Below are positions 26,390 through 35,203 of a stretch of DNA of 64,000 nucleotides, piece after piece. The position numbers and the translations under genes are program-made. Position 1 is the stretch's first letter, and the number at the start of each line of letters is the position of its first letter. The DNA is from Burkholderia sp. Bp9142. GTDB taxonomy: Bacteria; Pseudomonadota; Gammaproteobacteria; Burkholderiales; Burkholderiaceae. The DNA lies in assembly GCF_003853415.1 (NCBI RefSeq), contig NZ_QTPP01000030.1, forward strand, positions 34,129-98,128, given 5' to 3'. The notes below the pieces were generated by a model. It had not been told where the DNA came from. It searched no databases and was given only the letters and a program-made list of their open reading frames with translations.

Positions 26390-27502
26390 TCAGAAAACGT
26401 GCCGGACGCCAAGCGTCGCCATCATCTGGCGCGTGCCGGTCGAGCGTGCGTACGCGAAGATCTGCGCATGGTCCGCGTCGCCAGCCGCCTGCTGCGCAAT
26501 CACCGTCAGCGCGACGTCGGTGCGTTTCGACAGGAAGTAATCGGCCTGCAGGTTCACCTGGTGCCATTTCGGCCGCTTGTCGATCACGTCGTACTTGCCG
26601 TTCGTGAACGCATACGCGGCGCCGAGAAAGAGCTGCGGCGTCATCGTGTAGACGACGTTCACGCCGAGGTTCTGCAAGTGCAGGTGCGAATTGTCGAGGT
26701 AATCGTAGCGCACGTCGGTGAACATCGCCGCGAACTGCGCGCGGCCGATCGTATAGAAGCCGCCCGTGCCCGCGATCCGCTGCCGGCTGGCATAAGCCGC
26801 CGGCGTCATCGCGCTCTTGCTGAAGATCAGCAGCGGCGACGCATAGTCGTTCGCGATCGCGCCGTCCTGGTTCGTCGCGCTGTACGGGTGGTTGTACTGC
26901 GCGTAGACCGCGCTCCAGCGCAGCGGGCCACGCTCGTAGCCGAGGCCGAAGCTGTATGCGCTGTTGTTCGCGAAGCCCGTCGCATTGCTGAAGCCGTACA
27001 GCGCCGTGAACTTCAGCCCGTAGTAGACGGGGCTCACGTACTTCACCGAGTTCTGCACGCGGATGTCGTTGTAGCCGTTGTCGTTGTCGCCGATGTTCAC
27101 GCCGTTGCTCGCGATGATCACGGGCCCGATGTAGTCGTGGATCGCGTCGTACTGGCGGCCGAAGGTCAGCGACCCGTAGGTGCGGTCGGCGAGGCCGACG
27201 TAGGCCATGCGCCCGAACTCGCGGCCGTTCTGCGCGGCCGTGCCCGTCATCACGTTGAAGCCGTTCTCGAGCTGGAAGATCGCCGACAGCCCCTGCCCGA
27301 GGTCCTCCTTGCCCTTCAGCCCCCAGCGCGGGTTCTGGTTCGTGCCGGACAGCGCCTGCCAGGCGTTCTTGCCGCCCTGGTTGGTCGCGTACCCGACGCC
27401 GGCCGAGATGAGACCGTACAGCGTGATGCTGCCTTGCGCACCGGCATGGGTCGCGAAGGCGCCGAGCATCGCGAGCGGAGCGAGCTTGTAGAGAGTTTTC
27501 AT
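26390..27502 (-). CDS. Gram-negative porin, paired with nucleoside hydrolase
   Basis: A 370-residue OmpC-type porin. The signal peptide KLAPLAMLGAFATHAGAQ is followed by GSITLYGLISAGVGYATNQ, then NPRWGLKGKEDLGQGLSAIFQLENGF, and the last strand ends in phenylalanine (MATLGVRHVF). The start at 27502 gives a proper signal peptide; one at 27562 would mask it. It is the first gene of a two-gene transcript with the exported nucleoside hydrolase (12-bp gap), so it may favour nucleosides. An AT-rich stretch at 27560-27630 upstream is the probable promoter. Confidence 0.9.
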   Translation of the reverse strand: MKTLYKLAPLAMLGAFATHAGAQGSITLYGLISAGVGYATNQGGKNAWQALSGTNQNPRWGLKGKEDLGQGLSAIFQLENGFNVMTGTAAQNGREFGRMAYVGLADRTYGSLTFGRQYDAIHDYIGPVIIASNGVNIGDNDNGYNDIRVQNSVKYVSPVYYGLKFTALYGFSNATGFANNSAYSFGLGYERGPLRWSAVYAQYNHPYSATNQDGAIANDYASPLLIFSKSAMTPAAYASRQRIAGTGGFYTIGRAQFAAMFTDVRYDYLDNSHLHLQNLGVNVVYTMTPQLFLGAAYAFTNGKYDVIDKRPKWHQVNLQADYFLSKRTDVALTVIAQQAAGDADHAQIFAYARSTGTRQMMATLGVRHVF

Positions 27503-27665
27503 GCGGGTCGTGTGGTCGATGGTGGCCCAGGCGCGGCAGGGTTCCGCGAAACTGGACGCCACTATACGAACCGCGGCCGGATAATAAAAGTTTGCTTTTC
27601 TTATGTCTCAATAAAACGAATTTATTCTCATCCTTGCGTCTCCCGCGCTGACGGACCGGCTGCCG

Positions 27666-28877
27666 TCAGTCCGCCGTGTCGCCGCTCTTCGGCAGCTTCG
27701 ACCATGCGTTGCGTCCCGGCGCCGGCGACCAGGCCGGACGCGTCTTGCGCGCGCTGTCGATCACGACCAGGTAGCGGCCGGCGATCGGCGTGATGTCGCG
27801 ATCGTGGCGCAGCACCCAGAGCGACTTGCCGGCTTCGACGCGTGCCTGATAGTCGTCGTCGAGAATGCCGTGCCGGTCGAGGAACGTGTTCAGCGAAGCC
27901 GGGATTCGCACGCAACCTTTCGAGTGCCGGATGCCGAGCAGCGGCTCGAGGCGATCGGGGTCGCTCGCGTGCATCTGGAAGCGCATCGGCGACGTGCCGC
28001 CCTTGCCCCAGCCACGCTCACCGTCCACCCAGCCGAAGTCGTAGATGCGCATGTCGCGCTTGCCGTAGCCGCGAATGCCGTTGTCGTTCGTCGTGCCTTC
28101 CGCGCGGAAGTCCATGTTGTCGGGCGAATGATGGAACACGCCGAGCGGCGTCACGAAGTGATCGTACTTGCCGGGCCAGCCGGTGCCGACCGGCGACGCA
28201 CCGATGATCAGCCACGCATTGGCCGGCGTCGCGCGGAAGTAGATGAACAGCGCCTGCACGTTCGGCGCGCGGTCGACCATCGCGACGTACTCGCCGGCCA
28301 GGTCGCCGAGGTCCCCATCGGCGAGGGTATTCTGAAGGCGGTCGCCGTACGCGCGCTGTTCGTTCGCGGGCACGTTCAGGCGCCGCGTGACTTCCTGCGA
28401 GAAGCGCTTGCGCATGTCGATCGCACGCGCGGTCGCGCTCTTCGCTTCCTCGGCGGACAGCGGCGGGTGCCGGCGCGGCGGGGTCGGCACGGGCGCCTCG
28501 GCTTCGCTCGCCGGCGTGCCGGAAGCGGCCGATGCGGGCGATGCGGGCGATGCAGGTGATGCAGCCGACGCCGGCGATGCAGTGGACGCGGCGGAAGCCC
28601 CCGATGCCCCGCTGGCCGGCCACGCATGATGCGCGGCGGATGCCGCGGATGACGGCGCTGCCCCCGCCGGCACATGCGCGGGCGAAGCCGGATGCGCGGG
28701 CGATACAGTTGATGAGGATGACGTAGCAGTGGACGACGGCACGTCGGACGCGGCAAAGGCTGGCCGCTCGACAAGCACGGAGATCGGGAGAGCGGCCGCG
28801 AGCCACACGGATGCGGCAGCTGCGAGGATACGGCGACGCGGCTTGGGAACCCGCCGCGCCTGGTCGGAAAACGTCAT
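27666..28877 (-). CDS. L,D-transpeptidase (YkuD domain) with Ala/Ser/Pro-rich linker
   Basis: A 403-residue exported peptidoglycan cross-linking or anchoring enzyme. The chosen ATG at 28877 gives a signal region PKPRRRILAAAASVWLAAALPISVLV. A low-complexity linker of Ala, Ser, Pro and Gly (about residues 45-140) is encoded by repetitive GCN/GAT-type codons, most regular around 28530-28600. A helical region and then the YkuD domain follow, with catalytic motif GIRHSKGCVRIP near residue 320. In-frame codons upstream (ATG at 28928, TTG at 29012) exist, so the true N-terminus is uncertain. The linker suggests reach from the membrane to the wall. Confidence 0.85.
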   Translation of the reverse strand: MTFSDQARRVPKPRRRILAAAASVWLAAALPISVLVERPAFAASDVPSSTATSSSSTVSPAHPASPAHVPAGAAPSSAASAAHHAWPASGASGASAASTASPASAASPASPASPASAASGTPASEAEAPVPTPPRRHPPLSAEEAKSATARAIDMRKRFSQEVTRRLNVPANEQRAYGDRLQNTLADGDLGDLAGEYVAMVDRAPNVQALFIYFRATPANAWLIIGASPVGTGWPGKYDHFVTPLGVFHHSPDNMDFRAEGTTNDNGIRGYGKRDMRIYDFGWVDGERGWGKGGTSPMRFQMHASDPDRLEPLLGIRHSKGCVRIPASLNTFLDRHGILDDDYQARVEAGKSLWVLRHDRDITPIAGRYLVVIDSARKTRPAWSPAPGRNAWSKLPKSGDTAD

Positions 28878-29255
28878 GCGATCGAAGCCATCGGCAAAGC
28901 CAGCCGCCGCACGTTGCGAACGGCGCATCTTCCGCACGAGCCATCGATACGCCGAAGGCACGCGTGAGCCCGGCGCCGACGCCTCTTCGCGGTGGATCCG
29001 TTCGCAGTGCAATGCGTTGGGTCCGATGGCGGCTAATGAGTCGTCAGATCTTTCATTCTACCCGCGCGGACAACGATCGGCAGGGCCGAACCGCCGGTTT
29101 TGCGGCGGTTTTGCGCTTCGTCACGCCTTGTTTCAACTCGTTGCCGCTTGCTTCGCCGCCGCATGGCAGACTGTTTCGTTGGACATTCCCGGCAACATCA
29201 CACTGCGGCAATGCGCCCGCATGCCGCACGCGGCACACGAGCGCGCCACCACCGC

Positions 29256-30674
29256 CTACTTCGAAATGGTTTCGAGCGCGATGCCTTTCGTGCGCGGCCC
29301 CATGAAGCCGATCGCGGCCATCACGATCATCATCGCGCCGGCGATGAACGAGAACACGCCGAACGTGCCGAAGCCCTTCAGCACCGCCGCGATCACGAAT
29401 GACGAGAAGATCGCCGAGAAGCGGCTCCACGAATAGACGAAGCCTACCGCGCGCGCGCGGATCGACGTCGGGAACAGTTCGGCCTGGTACGCATGGTAGC
29501 TGTACGACATGATGTTGCTCGCGAGCGTGAGACCGATGCCGAGCACGATCAGGAACGCACCCGCCGTCGTCTGGCTGAACAGCAGCCCGCAGACGACGAT
29601 CGCCGCCGCCATCGCGACGATCACCGACTTGCGCTCGAAGCGGTCGGCGATCACGAGGCCGATCAGCGGACCGAGCGGCGCCGCGAGCGCGATCACGCTC
29701 GAATACATGAGGCTCGACGTGACCGTGATGCCCTGCTTGATCAGCAGCGTCGGCACCCAGTTCGCGAAGCCGTAGAAGCCGACCGTCTGGAACACGTTGA
29801 AGATCGTCATCATGATCGTGCGGCTGCGATACGGCGGCACCCACATGTCGCGGAAGCTGCCGCGCGGCGGCACGGGCTCGGCCGGCGCGGGCGGCGGCAG
29901 CGGCCGGCCGTATTCGGCTTCGACCTTCGCCTCGAGCAGGCGCATGATGCGGTCGGCTTCGTCGACGCGGCCCTGCTGCGCGAGCCAGCGCGGGCTTTCG
30001 GGCAATGCGCGGCGAATCCACCACACGAACAGCGCGCCGTGCGCACCGATCAGCACGACCCAGCGCCAGCCGTCGAGGCCGAGCGGCGCGTGCGGCACGA
30101 GCAGGTACGCGAGGAACGCGACCACCGGCACCGCGACGAACCCGACCGCCTGCTCGCACGCGAACGCGCGGCCGCGGATCTGCTTCGGCACGAGTTCGGA
30201 GATATACGTGCCGATCGTGACCATCTCGACGCCGAGGCCGAGACCGACGACGAAGCGCCAGAAGTTCAGCCCGCCTGCCGTGTCCTGGAACGCCATCACG
30301 ACGTTGGCGGCCGTGTACCACAGCAGCGACCACGTGAAGATCGCGCGGCGGCCGAAGCGGTCCGCGAGGAAGCCGCATGCGATCGTGCCGATGAAGAGGC
30401 CGGCGAACAGCGCGGCGATGAAGCTCGCGACGCCCGTGGTGCCGAACAGGCCGTGCGTCGTCGCGGACAGGATCCCGCTTTTCACGAGGCCCGGCGCGAC
30501 GTAGCCGCTGTACAGCAGATCGTAGAGTTCGAAGAAGAAGCCGAGGCTCAGCAGCACGACGAGTTTCCAGACGCTGCGGGTCGGCGGCAGGCGGTCGAGG
30601 CGGGCCGATATCGAGCCGGCGTCGATGGAAGAGGACGAGGCGGCTGCCTGTGGAAAGCTGTCCGTTGAGACCAT
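29256..30674 (-). CDS. MFS metabolite:H+ symporter
   Basis: A 472-residue 12-TM major facilitator. TM1 contains LGFFFELYDLLYSGYVAPGLV, and the TM2-3 loop has ADRFGRRAIF. GTYISELVPKQIRGRAFA lies in the region diagnostic for the metabolite:H+ symporter/sugar-porter branch, and LPESPRWLAQQGRVDEADRIM follows TM6 as in sugar porters. The ATG at 30674 is preceded by AGGAGACACGACCACG. No catabolic gene is adjacent, so the substrate is unknown. Confidence 0.85.
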   Translation of the reverse strand: MVSTDSFPQAAASSSSIDAGSISARLDRLPPTRSVWKLVVLLSLGFFFELYDLLYSGYVAPGLVKSGILSATTHGLFGTTGVASFIAALFAGLFIGTIACGFLADRFGRRAIFTWSLLWYTAANVVMAFQDTAGGLNFWRFVVGLGLGVEMVTIGTYISELVPKQIRGRAFACEQAVGFVAVPVVAFLAYLLVPHAPLGLDGWRWVVLIGAHGALFVWWIRRALPESPRWLAQQGRVDEADRIMRLLEAKVEAEYGRPLPPPAPAEPVPPRGSFRDMWVPPYRSRTIMMTIFNVFQTVGFYGFANWVPTLLIKQGITVTSSLMYSSVIALAAPLGPLIGLVIADRFERKSVIVAMAAAIVVCGLLFSQTTAGAFLIVLGIGLTLASNIMSYSYHAYQAELFPTSIRARAVGFVYSWSRFSAIFSSFVIAAVLKGFGTFGVFSFIAGAMMIVMAAIGFMGPRTKGIALETISK

Positions 30675-31089
30675 CGTGGTCGTGTCTCCTGATCGTGTCG
30701 TGTGTTGTTGTCCGGCGGCAGCGGGCCGCCGTCGGGCGATTCGCTGCATTGTACCGGCACGCCGCGCGGGCCGCGTCACGTGGCGAACCGGTTCGGATAG
30801 CCCGTTTTCACGCCGGACAATGTGTAAATTGCGTAACCGTCTGTCGGATCCGCCAGGTTCGCCGGCATCGCGAGAGACCGCTGTCCAACCGCGGCCGCAA
30901 CCGGCACGGCCCCGTCGGCAAGGGCACACCGGGCCATCGCGAGCCCGCGCGGGCAACCCGGTGCGCGGCGGGCAGGCGCGCAATCGGCGTCACCGCGGTC
31001 GCCATGCCCCGGTAACATGCTACCGGGTCAACTCCCGGCTTCCGGCCGCCTTTCGGCGCCCGGCATTGTCGGCAAAACGTAAGCATTCC
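30675..31089. other. Divergent promoter region, MFS gene and mechanosensitive channel gene
   Basis: A 415-bp GC-rich region without a credible gene on either strand. It holds the perfect palindrome CGAACCGGTTCG at 30784-30795 and an AT-richer TGTGTAAATTGCGTAA segment near 30820-30835 that could belong to a promoter. Nothing else recognisable. Confidence 0.45.
30784..30795. promoter_or_regulatory. Perfect palindrome CGAACCGGTTCG, operator candidate
   Basis: A perfect 12-bp inverted repeat 110 bp upstream of the MFS gene. It shares the 10-bp core GAACCGGTTC with the site upstream of the porin at 12299. One regulator could act on both, but none is identifiable. Confidence 0.35.
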
Positions 31090-33552
31090 ATGTCCATGCA
31101 ACGACTATCCACGTACGCACGCCGGATCGCGCTGTTCGCACTGCTGCAGTTCGCGGCGCTCGCGACCGCGTCGGCGTTTCCGGCTGCCGCCTCCGCGCCG
31201 ACCGCGAGCGGCGTCGGCGTCCCGGTGCCGACCATTTCGCTGAGCGACGCGGTGGCGCAGCTCAAGCAGATGCAGGGGCAACAGGACCGCATCAAGCAGC
31301 AGACGTCGAACGCGACCAACAGCAAGGAGCTCGACGAACTCGGCGACGCGACCCAGGAACTGAGCGCCGACGTCGACAAGCTGCAGAGCCAGCTCGCACC
31401 GCAGCGCACGCAAGTCCAGGCGCAGCTCGACGTGCTCGGCCCGCCGCCGGCCCCGGGCGCATCGCCCGAAACGCCCGCGGTCGCGCAACAGCGGGCGACG
31501 CTGAATGCGCGCAAGACGCAAATCGAAGCAGCGCTGAAGCAGGCGGCGGACCAGAAGACCAACCTCGCGAACCTGAACGACCAGTTCGCGAAGCTGCACC
31601 GCAGCCTGCTGAAGAATCAGCTCGCGTTCCGTTCGGGCAGCATCTTCGGCGCGCAATTCTGGCTGCCGCTGTTCCACCTGTCACCGGACGATGTCCAGCG
31701 GCTCGACGACTTCAACGACGAACTGCGCGACATGCTGCGCTCGTCGTGGACACCGGGACAGCGTGCACTCACCACGCTGCTGATGATCGCCGCGCTCGCT
31801 GTCTGGCTCGGCGGCCGCCGCATCCTCGAACGCGGGCTCGCGTGGGTCTGCCTGAACCGCCTGCCGCCCACCCGGCTGCGGCGCAGCGCACTGGCGCTGG
31901 CGACGGCGTTCTCGACGCTGCTGGCTACCGCGGTCGCCGTCCAGATCCTCTATCTCGCGCTCGCCCGCCACTACGCGCTCACGCCTTCGATGAGCGATCT
32001 GTGGGATCAGTTCGCGAAGCTCGCCGTGACCTGCGCGCTGATCGCCGGCCTCGGCCGCGCGCTGCTCTGCACGAAACATCCGTCGTGGCGGCTGCCGGCG
32101 CTCGCCGATCCCGTCGCGCTCGCGATGCGGCCGTTTCCCGGCGTGCTGGCCGCGCTGCTGCTGATGTCCGGCACGCTCGAATCGATCAACCGGATCGTCG
32201 ATACCAGCCTGTCCGTCACGCTGTTCGGCCGCGGGATCGTCTCGCTCGTCGTCGCGCTGACCGTCGGCGCGTCGCTGTTGCGCGCGAACCGCGAGCGCGC
32301 CGCGCTCGCGGCCGCCGGCGAATCGCCCGAGCAACGCTCGACGCTCGCGGGTCTGATCCATGCCGGCGTCACGCTGGCGATTATCGTGTCGCTGATCGCG
32401 CTCGTGATCGGCTACATCACGGTCGCGCGGTTCATCACCTACGAACTCGTGTGGTTCGAGCTGGTCCTGTGCAGCATCTACATCCTGACGCAACTGACGC
32501 GCGACGCGAGCGAAAGCCTGTTCTCCGCGAACCTGTCGACCGGCCAGCAGATCAAGCACCTGTTCGCGCTCGACGACAAGCATCTCGAACAGGCGCACAC
32601 CGTCGTGTCCGGCCTGGGCACGAGCCTGCTGATGCTGGTCGCGGCCATCGCGCTGCTGACGGGCGGTTTCGGCACGACGCCGAGCGACCTGCTCGACAGC
32701 GCGATCGCGATGATCGGCGGCCAGCGGCTGCAGAGCCTGAACATCATGCCCGACCGGATCATGAACGCGGCAATCGGGTTCGCGATCGGCTTCTACCTGC
32801 TGCGCTCGGTGCGCCGCTGGCTCGACAACGAGTTCATGCCGGCGCTCGGCATGGACGCGGGGATGCGCGTATCGCTGGTCACGCTGTTCGCCAACGTCGG
32901 CTACGTGCTGCTCGTGCTGATGACGCTGGGGCTGCTTGGCGTCAAGTGGAGCAACCTCGCGTGGATCGTCAGCGCGCTGTCGGTCGGTATCGGTTTCGGC
33001 CTGCAGGAGATCGTGAAGAACTTCGTGTCGGGGCTGATCCTGCTGACCGAGCGGCCGGTGAAGGTCGGCGACATGGTCAGCATCGCGGGCGTCGAAGGCG
33101 ACATCCGCCGCATCAACGTGCGCGCGACCGAGATCCAGCTCACCGACCGCTCGACCGTGATCGTGCCGAACTCGCAGCTGATCTCGCAGAACGTGCGCAA
33201 CGTGACGATGGGCAACAGCACGCAAGGCGTCGCGACGCTGATGCTGACGTTCCCGCTGAACACCGACCCCGAGCAGGTGCGCGACCTGCTGCTCGATGCG
33301 TATCTCGAACACCCGGCGATTCTCGACAAGCCGGCGCCGTCGGTCACGTTCAGCCAGCTGACACCGGAAGGGATCACGCTGAGCGTGACGGGCTACGTGG
33401 CGAGCCCGCGGATCGCGAGCACGACGAAGAGCGACCTGCTGTTCGAGATCCTGAAGCAGTTGCGCGCGGCGCAGATCACGCTGTCGACACCGCAGATGCT
33501 GGTCGTGCAGAACCTGCCGGCGGGCGACGGTTCGACGCGACATGAACCGTAA
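31090..33552 (+). CDS. Large MscS-family mechanosensitive channel (DUF3772-type)
   Basis: An 820-residue inner-membrane channel. After a signal peptide (LFALLQFAALATASAFPAAAS), a periplasmic coiled-coil-rich domain of Gln/Lys/Asp repeats covers about residues 50-190 (QLKQMQGQQDRIKQQ and following). Many TM segments occupy residues 215-640. The MscS core near 640-720 has the pore-helix and beta-domain patterns VGIGFGLQEIVKNFVSGLILL and VKVGDMVSIAGVEGDIRRI, then IVPNSQLISQNVRN. Its size and N-terminal extension resemble MscK/YbiO-type channels with a DUF3772 region. It protects against hypo-osmotic shock. It appears monocistronic with its own terminator. Confidence 0.87.
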   Translation: MSMQRLSTYARRIALFALLQFAALATASAFPAAASAPTASGVGVPVPTISLSDAVAQLKQMQGQQDRIKQQTSNATNSKELDELGDATQELSADVDKLQSQLAPQRTQVQAQLDVLGPPPAPGASPETPAVAQQRATLNARKTQIEAALKQAADQKTNLANLNDQFAKLHRSLLKNQLAFRSGSIFGAQFWLPLFHLSPDDVQRLDDFNDELRDMLRSSWTPGQRALTTLLMIAALAVWLGGRRILERGLAWVCLNRLPPTRLRRSALALATAFSTLLATAVAVQILYLALARHYALTPSMSDLWDQFAKLAVTCALIAGLGRALLCTKHPSWRLPALADPVALAMRPFPGVLAALLLMSGTLESINRIVDTSLSVTLFGRGIVSLVVALTVGASLLRANRERAALAAAGESPEQRSTLAGLIHAGVTLAIIVSLIALVIGYITVARFITYELVWFELVLCSIYILTQLTRDASESLFSANLSTGQQIKHLFALDDKHLEQAHTVVSGLGTSLLMLVAAIALLTGGFGTTPSDLLDSAIAMIGGQRLQSLNIMPDRIMNAAIGFAIGFYLLRSVRRWLDNEFMPALGMDAGMRVSLVTLFANVGYVLLVLMTLGLLGVKWSNLAWIVSALSVGIGFGLQEIVKNFVSGLILLTERPVKVGDMVSIAGVEGDIRRINVRATEIQLTDRSTVIVPNSQLISQNVRNVTMGNSTQGVATLMLTFPLNTDPEQVRDLLLDAYLEHPAILDKPAPSVTFSQLTPEGITLSVTGYVASPRIASTTKSDLLFEILKQLRAAQITLSTPQMLVVQNLPAGDGSTRHEP

Positions 33553-33617
33553 GTGAGTCATTGAGCGTGCGGTCGCTCCGATCGATCATCGCGGCGCCCG
33601 CAGCGCCGGAAACGACA

Positions 33618-33656
33618 AGGGCCGGTTACCGCTTCCGCGGCAACCGGCCCTGTTCA
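33618..33656. terminator. Bidirectional hairpin terminator
   Basis: AGGGCCGGTT pairs perfectly with AACCGGCCCT (10 bp) around a 14-nt loop, followed by TGTTCATT on the plus strand. It lies between the convergent channel and dehydrogenase genes and can serve both. Confidence 0.7.
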
Positions 33657-33691
33657 TTCGACCGTCAAGGCGCCCTCCCGGGCGCCCCGCA

Positions 33692-35203
33692 TCACACGTC
33701 GAACTTCACCCCTTGCGCCAGCGGCAGCTGACGGCTGTAGTTGATCGTGTTCGTCGCACGGCGCATGTACGCCTTCCACGCGTCCGAACCCGACTCACGG
33801 CCGCCGCCCGTTTCCTTCTCGCCGCCGAACGCGCCGCCGATCTCCGCGCCGCTCGTGCCGATGTTCACGTTGACGATCCCGCAATCGCTGCCCGCCGCCG
33901 ACATGAACTGCTCGGCCTCGCGCATGTCGTTCGTGAAGATTGCCGACGACAGGCCTTGCGGCACTGCGTTGTGCACGTCGATCGCGTCTTCGAAGTCGTC
34001 GTAGACCATCACGTAGAGAATCGGCGCGAACGTCTCGCGCTCGACCACCGCCGATTGCTTCGGCATCCGCACGATCGCCGGACGCACGTAGTAAGCATCC
34101 GCGTGGCCGACGTCGACGCGCTCGCCGCCCTTCACTTCGCCGCCCTGCTCGCGCGCATCGGCCAGCGCTTTCTGCATCGCGTCGAACGACGCACGGTCGA
34201 CCAGCGGACCGACGAGCGTGCCTTCCTCGAGCGGGCTGCCGACCTTCACCGACACATAGGCCTTCTCGATGCGCGGCAGCAGTTGCTCGACCAGGCTGCG
34301 ATGCACGATCAGGCGGCGCAGCGTCGTGCAGCGCTGGCCGGCCGTGCCGACCGCCGCGAACGTGACCGCGCGCACCACGAGGTCGAGGTCGGCGCTCGGC
34401 GCGACGATCATCCCGTTGTTGCCGCCGAGCTCGAGGATGCCGCGCGCAAGACGCTGGCTCAGCACCTTCGCGACTTCCTGGCCCATCCGCACGCTGCCCG
34501 TCGCGCTGACGACCGGCACCTTCCTCGACGACGTCAGCACCTCGCCGACATCGCGCATGCCGAGCACCAGCTGGCTCAGGCCCTTCGGCGCGACGCCCGG
34601 ATGGGTCTTCTCGAATTCGCGGATCGCCTTCTCGAGCAGCACGTGGCAGGCAATCGCGGTGAGCGGCGTCTTCTCCGACGGCTTCCACACGACCGAATCG
34701 CCGCATACGAACGCGAGCGCCGCATTCCACGCCCACACCGCGACCGGGAAGTTGAACGCCGAGATCACGCCGCACACGCCGATCGGGTGCCACGTCTCCA
34801 TCATCCGGTGGCCCGGGCGCTCGGACGCGATCGTCAGGCCGTAAAGCTGGCGCGACAGGCCGACCGCGAAATCGCAGATGTCGATCATTTCCTGCACTTC
34901 GCCGAGCCCTTCCGACGTGATCTTGCCGGCTTCGAGCGTGACGAGGCGGCCCAGCTCGGCCTTGTGCTCACGCAGCACGTTGCCGAACACGCGCACGAGT
35001 TCGCCGCGCACCGGCGCCGGCACCGTGCGCCACTTGAGGAATGCGTCGTGCGCGGCGTCGATCTTGCGCTCGGCGTCGGCGGGCGAGTCGACCGCCAGCG
35101 TCGCGAGCGTCGCGCCGTCGAGCGGCGAACGCGCGGTCAGCGCAGTGCCTTTCCACTGGGCGAGATCGATGTCGAGCGCGGCAAGAATGTCGTTGAATTG
35201 CAT
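33692..35203 (-). CDS. amaB: Alpha-aminoadipic semialdehyde/piperideine-6-carboxylate dehydrogenase (ALDH7 family)
   Basis: A 503-residue NAD-dependent dehydrogenase oxidising aminoadipate semialdehyde (in equilibrium with piperideine-6-carboxylate) to 2-aminoadipate in lysine degradation. ALDH7-specific features are VGTAGQRCTTLRRLIVHRS near residue 300 with the catalytic cysteine, LELGGNNGMIVAPSAD near 265 with the catalytic glutamate, and the ending NIGTSGAEIGGAFGGEKETGGGRESGSDAWK. The start at 35203 follows GAGGAAG; an extended version to 35332 lacks support. It is divergent from a lysine-permease-like gene and near a pipecolate-oxidase-like gene, matching the ama pathway known in Pseudomonas putida. 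Confidence 0.9.
   Translation of the reverse strand: MQFNDILAALDIDLAQWKGTALTARSPLDGATLATLAVDSPADAERKIDAAHDAFLKWRTVPAPVRGELVRVFGNVLREHKAELGRLVTLEAGKITSEGLGEVQEMIDICDFAVGLSRQLYGLTIASERPGHRMMETWHPIGVCGVISAFNFPVAVWAWNAALAFVCGDSVVWKPSEKTPLTAIACHVLLEKAIREFEKTHPGVAPKGLSQLVLGMRDVGEVLTSSRKVPVVSATGSVRMGQEVAKVLSQRLARGILELGGNNGMIVAPSADLDLVVRAVTFAAVGTAGQRCTTLRRLIVHRSLVEQLLPRIEKAYVSVKVGSPLEEGTLVGPLVDRASFDAMQKALADAREQGGEVKGGERVDVGHADAYYVRPAIVRMPKQSAVVERETFAPILYVMVYDDFEDAIDVHNAVPQGLSSAIFTNDMREAEQFMSAAGSDCGIVNVNIGTSGAEIGGAFGGEKETGGGRESGSDAWKAYMRRATNTINYSRQLPLAQGVKFDV

Noticed and set aside
28525..28620. Repetitive GAT/GCN stretch as a CRISPR or satellite array
   Set aside because: The period is irregular, there are no spacers, and it is in frame within the L,D-transpeptidase linker.
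31681..33561. 626-codon minus-strand frame opposite the mechanosensitive channel gene
   Set aside because: Composition is dominated by Arg, Asp, Gln and His without domain patterns. It is an antisense shadow of a well-supported MscS gene.
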